Shown: piece after piece, positions 52,751-63,069 of the stretch
Layout of the letters: the number at the start of each line of letters is the position of its first letter
Position numbering within the stretch: the stretch's first letter is position 1
NCBI GenBank assembly: GCA_020740775.1
Contig: JAHEWK010000032.1
Coordinates: 1 to 64,000 of the forward strand
Reading direction: 5' to 3'
DNA from: Ilyonectria destructans
Taxonomy: Eukaryota; Ascomycota; Sordariomycetes; Hypocreales; Nectriaceae
Length of the DNA: 64,000 bases
Notes under the pieces: generated by a model
Database searches by the model: none
Told to the model about the DNA's origin: nothing
The model's input: only the letters and a program-made list of their open reading frames with translations
Program-made: the position numbers and the translations under genes

Positions 52751-55575
52751 TTACAGACTTCTATACCAATTCCTGGCCTTCCTGTCGTTCCTAATGGATT
52801 TGAACACTTTGTCAAGCGAATTAGATTTCCGTTCCGCATCCATTTGCTTCGCTACTACGTCCTCCGCGATATGCTCTGCTGCAGCCCGCCGAGTAACCTC
52901 GTCAATGATCATCTTTCTAGTAGAGAAATACTGCTTTTCAGAGGATGGTCGCCAGTGGGTTCCCCAGTCGCGTTCAAGGCTATCCACAGAGGGCATTCCG
53001 CCTAGGCCGTAGCGCCACAAACGTAGCAGATCCTGAACCGTCTTAACGGCTCGCGGGAGCTTATAGCTCGGGGGTTGAGATCTTTCTGCAACTGACTGAC
53101 TGGCTTCCCCATTTCCCTGACCCTGCTTTGGCGCAGCCGCAGTTTGTGTGGGAGGAGTAGTATCAACGGGTCGGGCCAAGGGCGTGGGAGTAGTTTCCGG
53201 GGATACACGGCGCCTCTGCTGACGCGGTTCATGGCCGGCGTGCACCTCCCATTGCAAGGTAGCCTTAGACCTTCCAGGGGTCCACGTGACTGTAAAGGAA
53301 CCGCCAGTCAGGTCGTCCATCTTGGTGGCTAGGATCTGACTAGCCGCCATCAGCTCAGTGTACCTCTGTTGAGCTAGTTGCTCAGCCGCCAATTGCTGGG
53401 CGGCTACGGTTCGAAGTTGAGCTGCGACTACCGGGACTGCTTTCTGAATGGCCGTGACGTGTGATACCTCCTGCGCACGTTTGCAAGCGTCCTTGATTTG
53501 GACCGCGAACGCTGCGAATTCCGAACAGCGAAAGACCGGCTCTTCGAAGATGGGGTGGAAAGGGCAGTGCTCGCGTAGGAAAACCGCGTCCTGCAGGACC
53601 ACTTCTCGTAGCCACTCCAGTAGTTCCAGAAAAGCACCGGCAGCCATATTGGGTTCAACGCCGAGCTTTACGGCTTCCTTCGAACCAGGGTCATCGTGTG
53701 CTGCCTTCCACTTATCTAGTTCAGGCCAGACCTGAGCTAATAGGGAGGCAGGCGGTCGCACAGTAGCACGTGGCACAAAGTAGGTTCCTGACCACTCTGG
53801 GTCAAAGTCGGCCACTGCCCGCATAAACTCGAACGGTAGGGAGGTAAGGTAACAGCCAGTCATCTGATCCCCGTTATTCCACCTGCCCGCCCGGCGAATC
53901 TGTGAGCAGTTAGTTAGAGTAGGTGTAAAAGTAGATAGGATCGTGTAATAGGCAGGGGGCTGTATAAGCGTGGCCACTTTACTATGGCTGAATATGCAAT
54001 TTTGGCTGACTTTAGCCGAATTTGCGATTCCTCCATACAAATTTCCACAGTTCAGATATACCCAGTGCTATACTGACATCCGCTATACCTAGTTGCACTA
54101 CATACCTGACCTTCGGCCACGCCTGCAATATCTGCATTCTGCGTGCCGGCTACCCGAGGCGCGTGGCTGACTTTGCTGACCTTGATACCTGCCTTCTCAT
54201 AGAAGCGGGAGGTCCAGTCACGAGCAGTCTGATACGAGAGGGGAGCTATATAATAGTCAGGAAGTGTTGGGGACGGAGGGCGAAGTTACGCGGTGGCATA
54301 ACACAACACTAACCTTTTGGCTCCTTCGCTGACCGCCGCAGGACCTTTATCCCGTACCAGTCTTCGCTTTTTCCAAAGACTGGAAATTTCTCAGCCTTTT
54401 CCGCCTGCCAACGCCAGAAGAAAAAGAATGCTAAGGCGCCGATAAGACAGGATCTCGGATCTCGGTGGCGGAGGGCAGCGCCGTATTCCATCCGCCCGTG
54501 TTGGTTCGTCTTCCCGCCGTTCATCACAACGATCAGCGCCTTCGTAGTAAATCCTTCAGTTTTGAGACCTTCGTTTGGAAGGCCGAGGCAAAAGCAGTCC
54601 GCCAGTTCCATCGGGAGCCGGTTACTCGACCGTAGCAACATGTGATTCCCGAACAGAAAGTCGACCTGGGTCCGTAAGGCGCTGCCGATAGATATCCGAT
54701 CTTGTTCAGCCCAGGCTACGGCGGTGTGGTCTGGTATCTGCGCCGGCGAGTATACATCTCTTAAGGTCCCCACGCCTCTATCGGTATACTCTTTTCGCTT
54801 CTTAGACCACGTAGTGGCTAGGATACTGCGCTTGAGAGCTTTCAACGCCACGCCTTGTGGCCGCGGCGCAGGGTTGATCCCCCTAGTTTTCTGCTCATCG
54901 TAGAGCTTTTGGATCGCTGAGACGTACCCACGTACAGAATTATACTGCAGTTTAAGCTGGGACTCGAATATTTCGAAGTCAGAGTCAGAGCTACTGCTAC
55001 TACTATCATCCTTACCACCAACATAGATGGTGTCCCCTAAAATGGATGTGAATGAGCTGGGGTCCCGGGGGCCAGACTGCTCCACGGCAGTAACTGCTTA
55101 GCTTACCTGGTGCATGTTTCCGTCGTTTCGCAGCCTTGTTCGCTTCCTGTTCCTCGAGGTGATGTTTCCTTTCATGGGCAACCCTCTTTCCCTTCCTTGG
55201 AGCCCGGGATACTACAGTCTCTTTCATAAAGAGCAGTAGTTTGCCTTCATCGACGAGATCTCCGGGCAGCTGTTGACCAGACGGAATCGGGTCCTGTGGA
55301 GGCCATCCTGCAGGTATAGCAGGCCAGTTTTGCTCACACCAGTCCTGCTTATCGTTACTAGGAAAATCCAATGTGAAATAGAGCCTCCTCTGTGTATATA
55401 GGTGTTGCAGATGCATCTGCATCTGTCTGCATGTACTAACCTGCCATTCCTTCTGCTTAGGCTTGTAATTCCTCAACGTATTCGGCGGCGTGGTACTTTC
55501 TAGATCCAGTAGGTAGTGCTCGATAGCCGCCCTAACCCTGGGATCCTTAATTGCGTTCGAATCCGTAGATTCCAT
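52751..55575 (-). CDS. Crypton tyrosine recombinase with GCR1_C-like DNA-binding domain
   Basis: Exons on the minus strand are 55575-55107, 55036-54314, 54245-54106 and 53899-52751, with introns of 70, 68 and 206 bp (GTAAGC..TTTTAG, GTTAGT..ATATAG, GTATGT..CTCACAG). They join in phase to 826 aa; a further 51-bp in-frame intron in exon 1 (GTTAGT..CACAG) is possible. The recombinase core has NGGKTNQHGRMEYGAALRH, the HxxR box SHAPRVAGTQNADIAGVAEGQ (54154-54165), IRRAGRWNNGDQM and the nucleophile in MTGCYLTSLP (Tyr codon 53849-53851). The C-terminus (LLRLWRYGLGGMPSVDSLERDWG) matches the Gcr1-type domain of fungal Cryptons. No lesion found. Cryptons excise as circles and reinsert by recombination. 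Confidence 0.88.
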
Positions 55576-56152
55576 TGCGTTGTGGTGGCGGGTTATGGTT
55601 GGTCGGTGATGGGGATAATTGATGCTCCTGCCAAAATGATGGTGATCTGTCCAAAAATGAAGGCCCTGCACCGCCTTTGGTGGCCACGGACCCTCAATTT
55701 CGGCCTGAAACGCCGGTCATCCGAGCGAATCCCTATTGAATTCTGAAGGACCGGGCCTTCAGATTTGAACAGGGATTCGTATGGGGGCCGTGCGGTCATT
55801 CGGCGACCGGACGACCCGTCGTCGGGCGCGAAGACCTGTGACACCAGTGATCTCCATCGTCGGTCCGGCCCGTCTAGCTCCCGCGTTGGCGTCGCGACCA
55901 GGTGAGAGGAAGATCTCCGATCCCCTTGTCGTGCACATGGCCTCAATTACGGCGCAAGCGCGACGAGTTCTGACTTAGGTCGCTCAGCCTGATGGCACAC
56001 GTGACACGCCACTGCTGGTTGCCTGGTCTGGATGGTCTGAAGGCCTCCAAATTGAGCCCCGAGCTGACTACGCCACCAGCCTGACATTCCCGTCCACAAG
56101 TCTCTAACCTCCCGCTTCCATCGCCCCGAGTCCCCTGATTACTGTCGATGCA
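55576..56152. other. Spacer between Crypton start and NLR start
   Basis: Divergent upstream region of the Crypton (minus) and the PNP-NACHT-ankyrin gene (plus). No coding sequence is supported. Confidence 0.45.
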
Positions 56153-59100
56153 ATGCCATCAATGAATTCGAAACGACCGCACCAAGATGAAGAATCGGAT
56201 GCGAGCCATCCAAAGCGGCCAAGAACCTTCGATATCGCCCCCAATGGCGGCATGCACACAAGTCGCGATGCGTACCACCCGCTTGCGCATGGAGACTACA
56301 CAATCGCCTGGATCTGCGCGCTTCCTCTGGAATTGGCGGCATCTCGTGCCATGCTGGACGAGCTACACCGGCCACTATCCATCGTCGGGGATGACAACAC
56401 ATACGTGCTAGGACGCATCGACCAGCACAACGTCGTCATGGCATGCTTGCCCGGGCAGTACGGGACAAACAACGCCGCGATCGTCGCGACAAACTTAAAG
56501 CGAAGTTTCCCGAGCATCCGCGCCACCTTGATGGTCGGCATTGGCGGTGGAGCACCTGGAATGGCCGACTTGCGCCTGGGCGACGTCGTCGTGGGCACGA
56601 GAGTAATGCAGTACGACATGGGCAAGGTACTCACGGGGGGCAACTTCCAAGAAACGGCCGACGTGAAGACTCCTGCGTGGCTGCTGAACTCCGCTGTGTC
56701 CATTCTACGATAGAAGCATGGGCAGCACCGTTCCAGCAGTCGAATGACAAGCTTCCTGCGAAGCCGACTCCCGAACCTCTCGCGTCCGAATCACCCCGAT
56801 CGCCTTTTCCAAGCGTCCTATGAACACCCTCTCGGTGTGCCAACATGTGACGACTGCAACCCGGAGGAGACGCAACAACGAGGCGTGCGTCTCTCCGACG
56901 AACCCGTCATCCACTACGGGGGAATCGCTTCTGGCAACAGGGTCATGAAGAACACGAAAACACGGGACGACATTGCCCATAGGCTTTCGGTGCTGTGTTT
57001 CGAGATGGAGGCAGCTGGCATGATGGACAACCTCCAGTGCCTGCCAATTCGCGGCATTTGCGACTACTCGGACTCTCACAAGAACAAAGCGTGGCAGGAC
57101 TACGCAGCTGCGACCGCGGCCGCATACGCGAGGGAACTACTGGAAGCGCTTCCACCCGCGTTCGGAGAACCCGGCCGCGCTACTACATGGTTCAGCACGG
57201 CAAGCAAGCCTGATACCGTCGGTAATGCAACCCCTTGACCTCCCCCCTGCCGTTTCCCTTTATGATAATACTGACCGGGCCACGAGCAGACGGTCAAGCT
57301 TCGGAACGGCGGCAACGCCTGCTAGACTCCCTCAGCTTTCCGCAAATCAACGCCCGCAAAACCACTATTCGAGCTGCACATACCAAAACCTCTCGGTGGC
57401 TTCTGCGGCACTCGAAATACCAGGATTGGCTTGACCCCGGGAAGCAATCGCAAAACCATGGCTTCTTATGGATGCGGGGCAAGGCAGGTGCCGGGAAGTC
57501 AACCATGATGAAGTTTATCTGCTCGGAGTCCAAAAACAGCGACGGACCCAATGCTACCACCGCGTCCTTCTTCTTCAACGCACGCGGCGAACACTTGGAA
57601 AAGTCCATCACCGGGATGTACCGGTCCCTGCTGATGCAGCTCCTCAAGAAGTTTCCGGACCTTCAACCCGTCCTGGATGACACGGACATCGTTCCGTGGA
57701 GCCAGCAAGACTGCCCTGACTTGAACGCCCTGAAGGAGCTTCTCAGGAGTGCCGTGATGGCCCTTGGCCGGCGCTCCTTCACCTGCTTCATCGACCCCCT
57801 CGACGAGTGCGACGAGCAGGAAGTGCGGGACATGGTCCAGTTCTTCGAGGATCTGGCGGGGCACACCACCGAGGATGGCATCCAACTCCTAATCTGTTTC
57901 TCGAGTCGGCCATACCCGTACATTGGCATCCGCAAGGGGATCTCGCTGACCCTCGAGGATGAATCGGGACACGCAGAAGACTTGGCGCAGTACGTCAAGA
58001 GTAACCTCACGATCGAGGACCCCTTGCTTCTCGAAGACTTGCAAACCCAAATCCTGAGCAAGGCGGCCGGGATCTTCCTGTGGATCGTCTTAGTAGTGGA
58101 CATCCTGAAGAAAGAGGAGGACGACGGCGGCCTCGCTCTCAGGAAGAAGATTTCGGAAATCCCGGCCAAGTTGAGCGACCTGTTCAAGAGCATTCTGACG
58201 CGTGATAAAAAAGCACCGGAACGATTGCTGCTCTGTGTCCTCTGGATCCTCTGCGCAGAACGGCCTCTGACCCCGGCAGAGTTCCGCCACGCTCTGTGGG
58301 TGGCTTTGTTGGACCAGAAGTCGGAGCAGGAGGACCAACAGGTCGACCCGGAACTACCAGACGTCAAAAACGTAAATGCATGTGTCAGATTGGTTACAAG
58401 CTCCTCGAAGGGTCTTGCGGAGATCACCAAATCCAAGCAGCCAACCGTGCAGTTTATCCACGAATCAGTACGGGACTTCTTGGTGAAGGAAAAGGGCCTC
58501 CAGGAGTTGTGGCCCAAACTTGGATTCGAATGGGAGGGTCCCAGCCACGAGAGGCTCAGACGCTGCTGCACTGCATATCTACATCTTCCGAGAGTACAAG
58601 TGATCTTCAACGAGCCGGAGGACGGAGACGAACGGGATGCTCTGGCCGAAAAATACCCGTTTTTAGAGTATGCCAGCCAGCAGGTGCTCCACCACGCCAA
58701 TGCCGCTGCACCTGTGATTCCCCAAGACGACTTTCTGTCTCAATTCTTTGCTTCGGCCGGGATCGGGGTGGTCAACCTCTTCGAAGGGCGCACAACGCGG
58801 AGGTATGGCGCCCATGTAACCCCCCTCTATGTCCTAGCAGACAAAGGGCTGGGAAACCTCATCCGCACACGAATGAAAAAAGAGTCCGCTGTTTGGGCCC
58901 CTCGGGAAAGGTACGAGTATCCACTTTTTGCCGCATTGGCCAATGGCCACAAAGACGCGGTGGCCGCACTCCTGGGCTTGTCTTCGATTACCTGCGATGG
59001 CGTCGATATCACGGAAGGTTTAAAGTACAAGAAAGACTTGACAGAATACAAAGGCCGAACGCCATTGTCCTGGGCTGCCCAAGAGGGTAGACTGAGCATG

Positions 59101-59517
59101 GTGAAGGCGTTGGTACAAGGAGGGGCAAGCGCCAACGAAAGCGATAGAAAAGGCTATGCACCAGTTCAACGGGCCTTAACGAATGGACACGAGGCCGTGG
59201 CCCGGCTTCTCATCGACAGAGGGGCGGAATTTAACCCTCAGGACAAGGATGGATCGACGGCACTGATCTTGGCCTTGCGGAATGGACATGAGGCCGTGGC
59301 CCGGCTTCTCATCGACAAAGGGGCGGACGTCGACGCTCGGGACAAGGATGGATCGACGGCACTGATCTGGGCCGCGCGGTGGGAACACGAGGCCGTGGCG
59401 CGACTGCTCATCGACAAAGGGGCGGACGTTCACGCCCGAAACAATCATGGATCGACGGCTCTAATGTGGGCCTCGTGGGGTGGACACGAGACCGTGGCGC
59501 GGCTTTTGAGACGTTAA
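56153..59517 (+). pseudogene. PNP-NACHT-ankyrin NLR with one premature TAG
   Basis: Two exons, 56153-57221 and 57290-59517, with a 68-bp intron (GTAATG..GAGCAG), 1098 codons. N-terminal: nucleoside-phosphorylase-like effector (DYTIAWICALPLELAASRAML, MVGIGGGAPGMADLRLGDVVVG, later FEMEAAGMMDN and IRGICDYSDSHKNKAWQDYA). Middle: NACHT ATPase (Walker A LWMRGKAGAGKSTMM, Walker B FTCFIDPLDECDE, QFIHESVRDFLV). C-terminal: ankyrin repeats, the last three almost identical (GHEAVARLLIDKGADV). TAG at 56711-56713 cuts the effector between SILR and KHGQHR; the rest is open. Such NLRs are thought to guard against non-self or pathogens in fungi. Reinitiation could still give a NACHT-ankyrin protein. Confidence 0.87.
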
Positions 59518-59647
59518 ACCAGGAGAGCGGCCTGAGTAGGACAAGTAGGGCAACCGCATCTGTGGACTAACAGCGGAAAATCCAATGCATCTTTCCGTGC
59601 TCCAGGAGTAACGCTCCGAAAGGCCTTGGTTGTGCTTCGCGACCTCC

Positions 59648-60186
59648 TTATTCTACCTGAGCGTTCACTACCAGCGTCCTCGGCCGTTGCCGCTCAATAC
59701 TCGACCCCACCCTGGCTGTAGAGCGTAGTCTTGGAGAGAACTCACTTAGAAGTAATCTACCAGGACAGACCCTAACGGCCTTCACCAGCTCGTCATCGTC
59801 TGCGTTATCGTCAGCTTCGACATACGCAGCGGCGGGGGACACTCACCAGGAGGACCGAGGACATCGATGTCTTCGGAGTACTTCCCACGGTACATGAACT
59901 CGACAACCCTCCAATGAGCATGCGGGCTGCCTTCGTTGAAGTGGAACTCTCTGGTTTTACTCTCGAGAAATTCTCCCTTGAGTGATCTCTTGAAATATTC
60001 GCTTTGAATTGCGAGGATGGCGGCGTGCGCTGGTAGTTTGTGGTCGCCCAAATAGAGCGCAACATCTGCGTAGGCGCCGCTGTTGAACAGCCTGCTCGCA
60101 GCGTCAGCAAGCTTCTTCCATCCAAGGAGATTGCAAGCGACCAACCCAGAGATGCCCTCATAGAGCCCAGTCGTAAACTTATCCAT
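59648..60186 (-). CDS. BTB/POZ-domain protein
   Basis: Two exons on the minus strand, 60186-59847 and 59799-59648, with a 47-bp intron (59846-59800, GTGAGT..ACGCAG), about 163 aa. An in-frame ATG at 60234 exists, but it falls inside the 5' end of the WD40 relic, so 60186 (MDKFTTGLYEGISG) is preferred. The BTB fold reads FNSGAYADVALYLGDHKLPA, HAAILAIQSEYFKRSLKGEF and FHFNEGSPHAHWRVVEFMYRGKYSEDIDVLG. BTB domains dimerise and often recruit substrates to Cul3 ubiquitin ligases. After DDDELVKAVRV the family usually continues with a helical region; here it becomes low-complexity, so the C-terminus may be frameshifted. Confidence 0.7.
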
Positions 60187-60223
60187 TTCTAGATCAGTAG
60201 ACTCCTGCAAACCCCACAACGGA

Positions 60224-61038
60224 TTGGCAATCAAGAATGCTCCGCTTCAAACATATGTGTCGGCGCTTCTCTTCAGTCCGACCTACAGTTTGACGCGCGA
60301 ACACTTTAAAAAAGAGGAGCCACAATGGGTTTTGACAGGACCGATCGTCGACGAGCGCTGGAGTCCATTAGTTCGAACGCTCGAGGGCCACGGCAGCTCG
60401 GTCACGTCGGTCGCATTCTCGCCCGATGGGAAACTCATAGCGTCGGCATCAGACGACAAGACCCTCAAGGTCTGGGACGCGGCCACGGGCAAGGTCAAAC
60501 AGACGCTCGAGGGCCACGGCGCGTGGGTTACGTCAGTCGCATTCTCGCCCGATGGGAAACTCATAGCGTCGGCATCATGGGACAAGACCCTCAAGGTCTG
60601 GGACGCGGCCACGGGCAAGGTCAAACAGACGCTCAAAGGCCACGGCGGTGCGGTCGAAACCGGTTCGTTCAACACTACCGGACGATACCTGTTCACCGAC
60701 ATCGGCTCTACAAAATTAGATGCTGTAACCCATATCGACGCTAAAGGTCCCAGTCAGTCTCAGTGTCAGGCACAAGAAGCACGAAGGTGTGGGTACGGTC
60801 TGAGCCAGCGGCGTTGTGGCGCTAAGCCGCTAAATCAGCCACCAAAAGGCCGCCGTGGATATCCTATTGGTATGGACACAAGGCGCTGTGGCTGCCGTCC
60901 GAATACCGACCTTTAGTCTCGACCATCTGGCGTTCCGAACCGCCGTCGACGGTGGCGAGGGTTGCCATCGGCTGCGGCTCAGGAAGAGTCATTGTCATCG
61001 GCTTCTCGGGACCGCCGCCCGGCCTTTCGTCATCCTAA
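60224..61038 (+). pseudogene. NACHT-WD40 (HET-E/NWD-type) C-terminal relic
   Basis: It begins in the linker between NACHT and WD40 (LQTYVSALLFSPTYSLTREHFKKEEPQW, residues 6-33), then two WD40 repeats that are almost identical at DNA level (VAFSPDGKLIASAS..KTLKVWDAATGKVKQTL). After GSFNTTGRYLFTDIGS the frame is lost. The closing segment appears in another frame as WYGHKALWLPSEYRPLVS and runs to a stop at 61036-61038. The NACHT and effector domains are absent, and its start abuts the divergent BTB gene. It is a second, independent relic of the family seen at 368-1047. Confidence 0.78.
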
Positions 61039-61217
61039 ACCTTACCTTCGCCAGGTCGTTTGATTCTTCTCTTTTTTTCCTACCTTCTTTGTTAGGTGAA
61101 AGGCATGGGGGTCCGCGATAATTTATAGGCTTTGTCGCTGGTGTGCACGTGCTGGTGGCGATTTTCTAATTATGACATGCATCTCTCGTGACCAATTCGT
61201 CTCCTCAGATTGAAATT

Positions 61218-62412
61218 TTAGCTTGTGCGTGAACTACAGGGTTGCTCGATGCTGTCCAACGGCCATCCGGTGACGGTTGGGGCACCATCGAAGGTACATG
61301 TCGGCCGGCTATACCGGGTATTAGAGTCGCCTGCGGCCTCATCCTCGTCCAAGAGATTCTCAGCCGAGAATAATGAGCTTCCTCTGTGGCCCAGCCGCGA
61401 CCGGGTATAAACAAAGGTCCTCAGCTCTACACGGTAAGCCACGTTGTCGACCCATTCGATGAGCATCGTCTCTGCGTACTTGCCTCCAAAGTGCTGCACT
61501 ACGATCCAGTCGCGCTGCCTGAGCTCTGTGGTAGGACTATCTCTCCGAGACAGGGGGTCGACGGACTCGGAGGAGTGCATTCCTCCCGTTGCATGCTCGT
61601 TTAGCGCCCAGTAACCAAAGTCGTAGTAGTTGCGTGAGGGATCCGCCTCTATGGCCATGGCATAGAATACTAGTAGTTGATCCAGCCGGTCAACGAGGAG
61701 GGGACGGTCCAGGCCTAGCTTCTCAGCGACGGCTTGCCAGGTTGGACGACTGACTTGCTGAGGCGGACCCCAAATCGTTGAGGTTGAGCGAAAAGCACCT
61801 GCAATGTGGTCTTCCTCGTCACCGAGCCAGGATTTGTTGATGATGCAGACGTCGACGTCTTCGTCCGCCAGAGAAAGCGGTGGCTCTCCTCTCGTGCGGC
61901 GCACTGGTCGCCGCACGATCAGCTGGTAGAATGGGATCCTGCCTTTCCGCTCATCCACGTGCTCGCTGATGTTCGACAGGAACTCGAGAATGCTTGTCGG
62001 GGCCCTTCCACCCTGCCCACGACCAGCTTGGGAAGTCTTCACGATGCCTGGGCTGACCAGTAAAGGCCCACGTGAGCGCGGCGTTGAAGCCCCTCTTCGG
62101 CAAGCCCCAGAAGAAGTCGCCCACGGACGGCTTCATTGTCTGCTCGATGCCTTGGAATGCCAAGAGTACATCCTTGTCGTGGGTGAAGTTTCTGGTGGCG
62201 TAGATCTGCACGAGCTTCTGGTATTCGTCCAGCGTCTTTTGCGCGGGCTCTTGGCCCTTGCTTCTTGAGGTGGAGCGGTGCAAGCATTGCACGTCTCCCG
62301 ACTCCCAGATCTGTGCCTTTTCTCTAGCTGTGTTTTTGAAGAGATCCGCCTCGAAGCGGTCCTCCCTCCAGAGCATGGACGGGCAGCAGAAGAAGCCGAA
62401 GTACTCTGTCAC
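61218..62412 (-). pseudogene. HET-type protein, C-terminal part with frameshift
   Basis: The first frame (62412-61951) has YQKLVQIYATRNFTHDKDVL, LAFQGIEQTMKPSVGDFFWG and the hallmark DFPSWSWAGWKG seen after HET domains. Near 62005 the frame shifts in a GGGCCCC run and continues as APTSILEFLSNISEHVDERKG to a stop at 61218. The HET core itself (N-terminal) is not found upstream. It belongs to the large HET family of allorecognition proteins. The single 1-nt shift is consistent with recent decay or a sequence error. Confidence 0.68.
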
Positions 62413-62427
62413 AACTTGAATAAACCG

Positions 62428-62601
62428 CTATGGGCCGGGGGTTGCTTCAGCGTTAATACTCATCACATGGGCTGATGGCATGGGGTTATTATCTTCAGTC
62501 ATTGGGATATCGCCGTCGGGATCGGGAGGCTCCTCACCATCCCAATTGACCACTTCATCTACATCAACGTGGCTTACCCCCATGTGTTCCGCCGCAGACA
62601 T
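62428..62601 (-). other. Small acidic ORF upstream of the HET relic
   Basis: 57 codons beginning MSAAEHMGVSHVDVDEVVNW and continuing with an acidic, Pro-rich stretch (EEPPDPDGDIPMTEDNN) to a TAG at 62428-62430. It lies 16 bp before the HET frame (62412) and in the same orientation. It may be the N-terminal exon of a chimeric gene or a separate small protein. No family recognised. Confidence 0.3.
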
Positions 62602-63069
62602 AATTGGTATTGTATGATATGGTTTGAGAGAAGGAAAGGTGTTTGAGCAACTGGGGGCTCCATGGCTCTGTATACTTTTTGGTAGCGTAGGCCTACACTA
62701 GCGGGATAAACGCTCACGGCTGCACTGGGATAGGGGACCCACTTGACTCGCTATTGAACGATTCAGTAGCAACGCAGTAACTATAGTACACTGCCTAGAA
62801 AGTGTAAGGATTGACTTATCGGAGTACTATAGGGTAACTAGGAAGGGGCCCAAATGATTGGGCGACACATTTTAATGTTTTCGAAATATTAAACTGAGCT
62901 AACTAAGTGGTAAAAATAATAGTGAGCGCTGTTACTGCTAGCAAGTCACAACGACATGTGACGCATGTCGCGATACAAGACATCACATTCCTAACAAGCC
63001 GGGCCTAGCAACCGATTGACTAGAGGAATGAGGTCGCTAGGGGGGCCGCTGGGAATGCACACATTGTAT
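62602..63069. other. Intergenic, nothing recognised
   Basis: No gene supported between the HET-side small ORF and the 3' end of the ankyrin gene. Confidence 0.4.

Noticed and set aside
52751..54040. Crypton as two unrelated genes with a start at 54040
   Set aside because: The first ~50 codons of that frame are intron. Acceptor CTCACAG at 53900 and the upstream exons rejoin a continuous recombinase.
59166..59510. CRISPR-like regular array
   Set aside because: The regular units are translated 33-residue ankyrin repeats in a eukaryotic gene, not repeat-spacer units.
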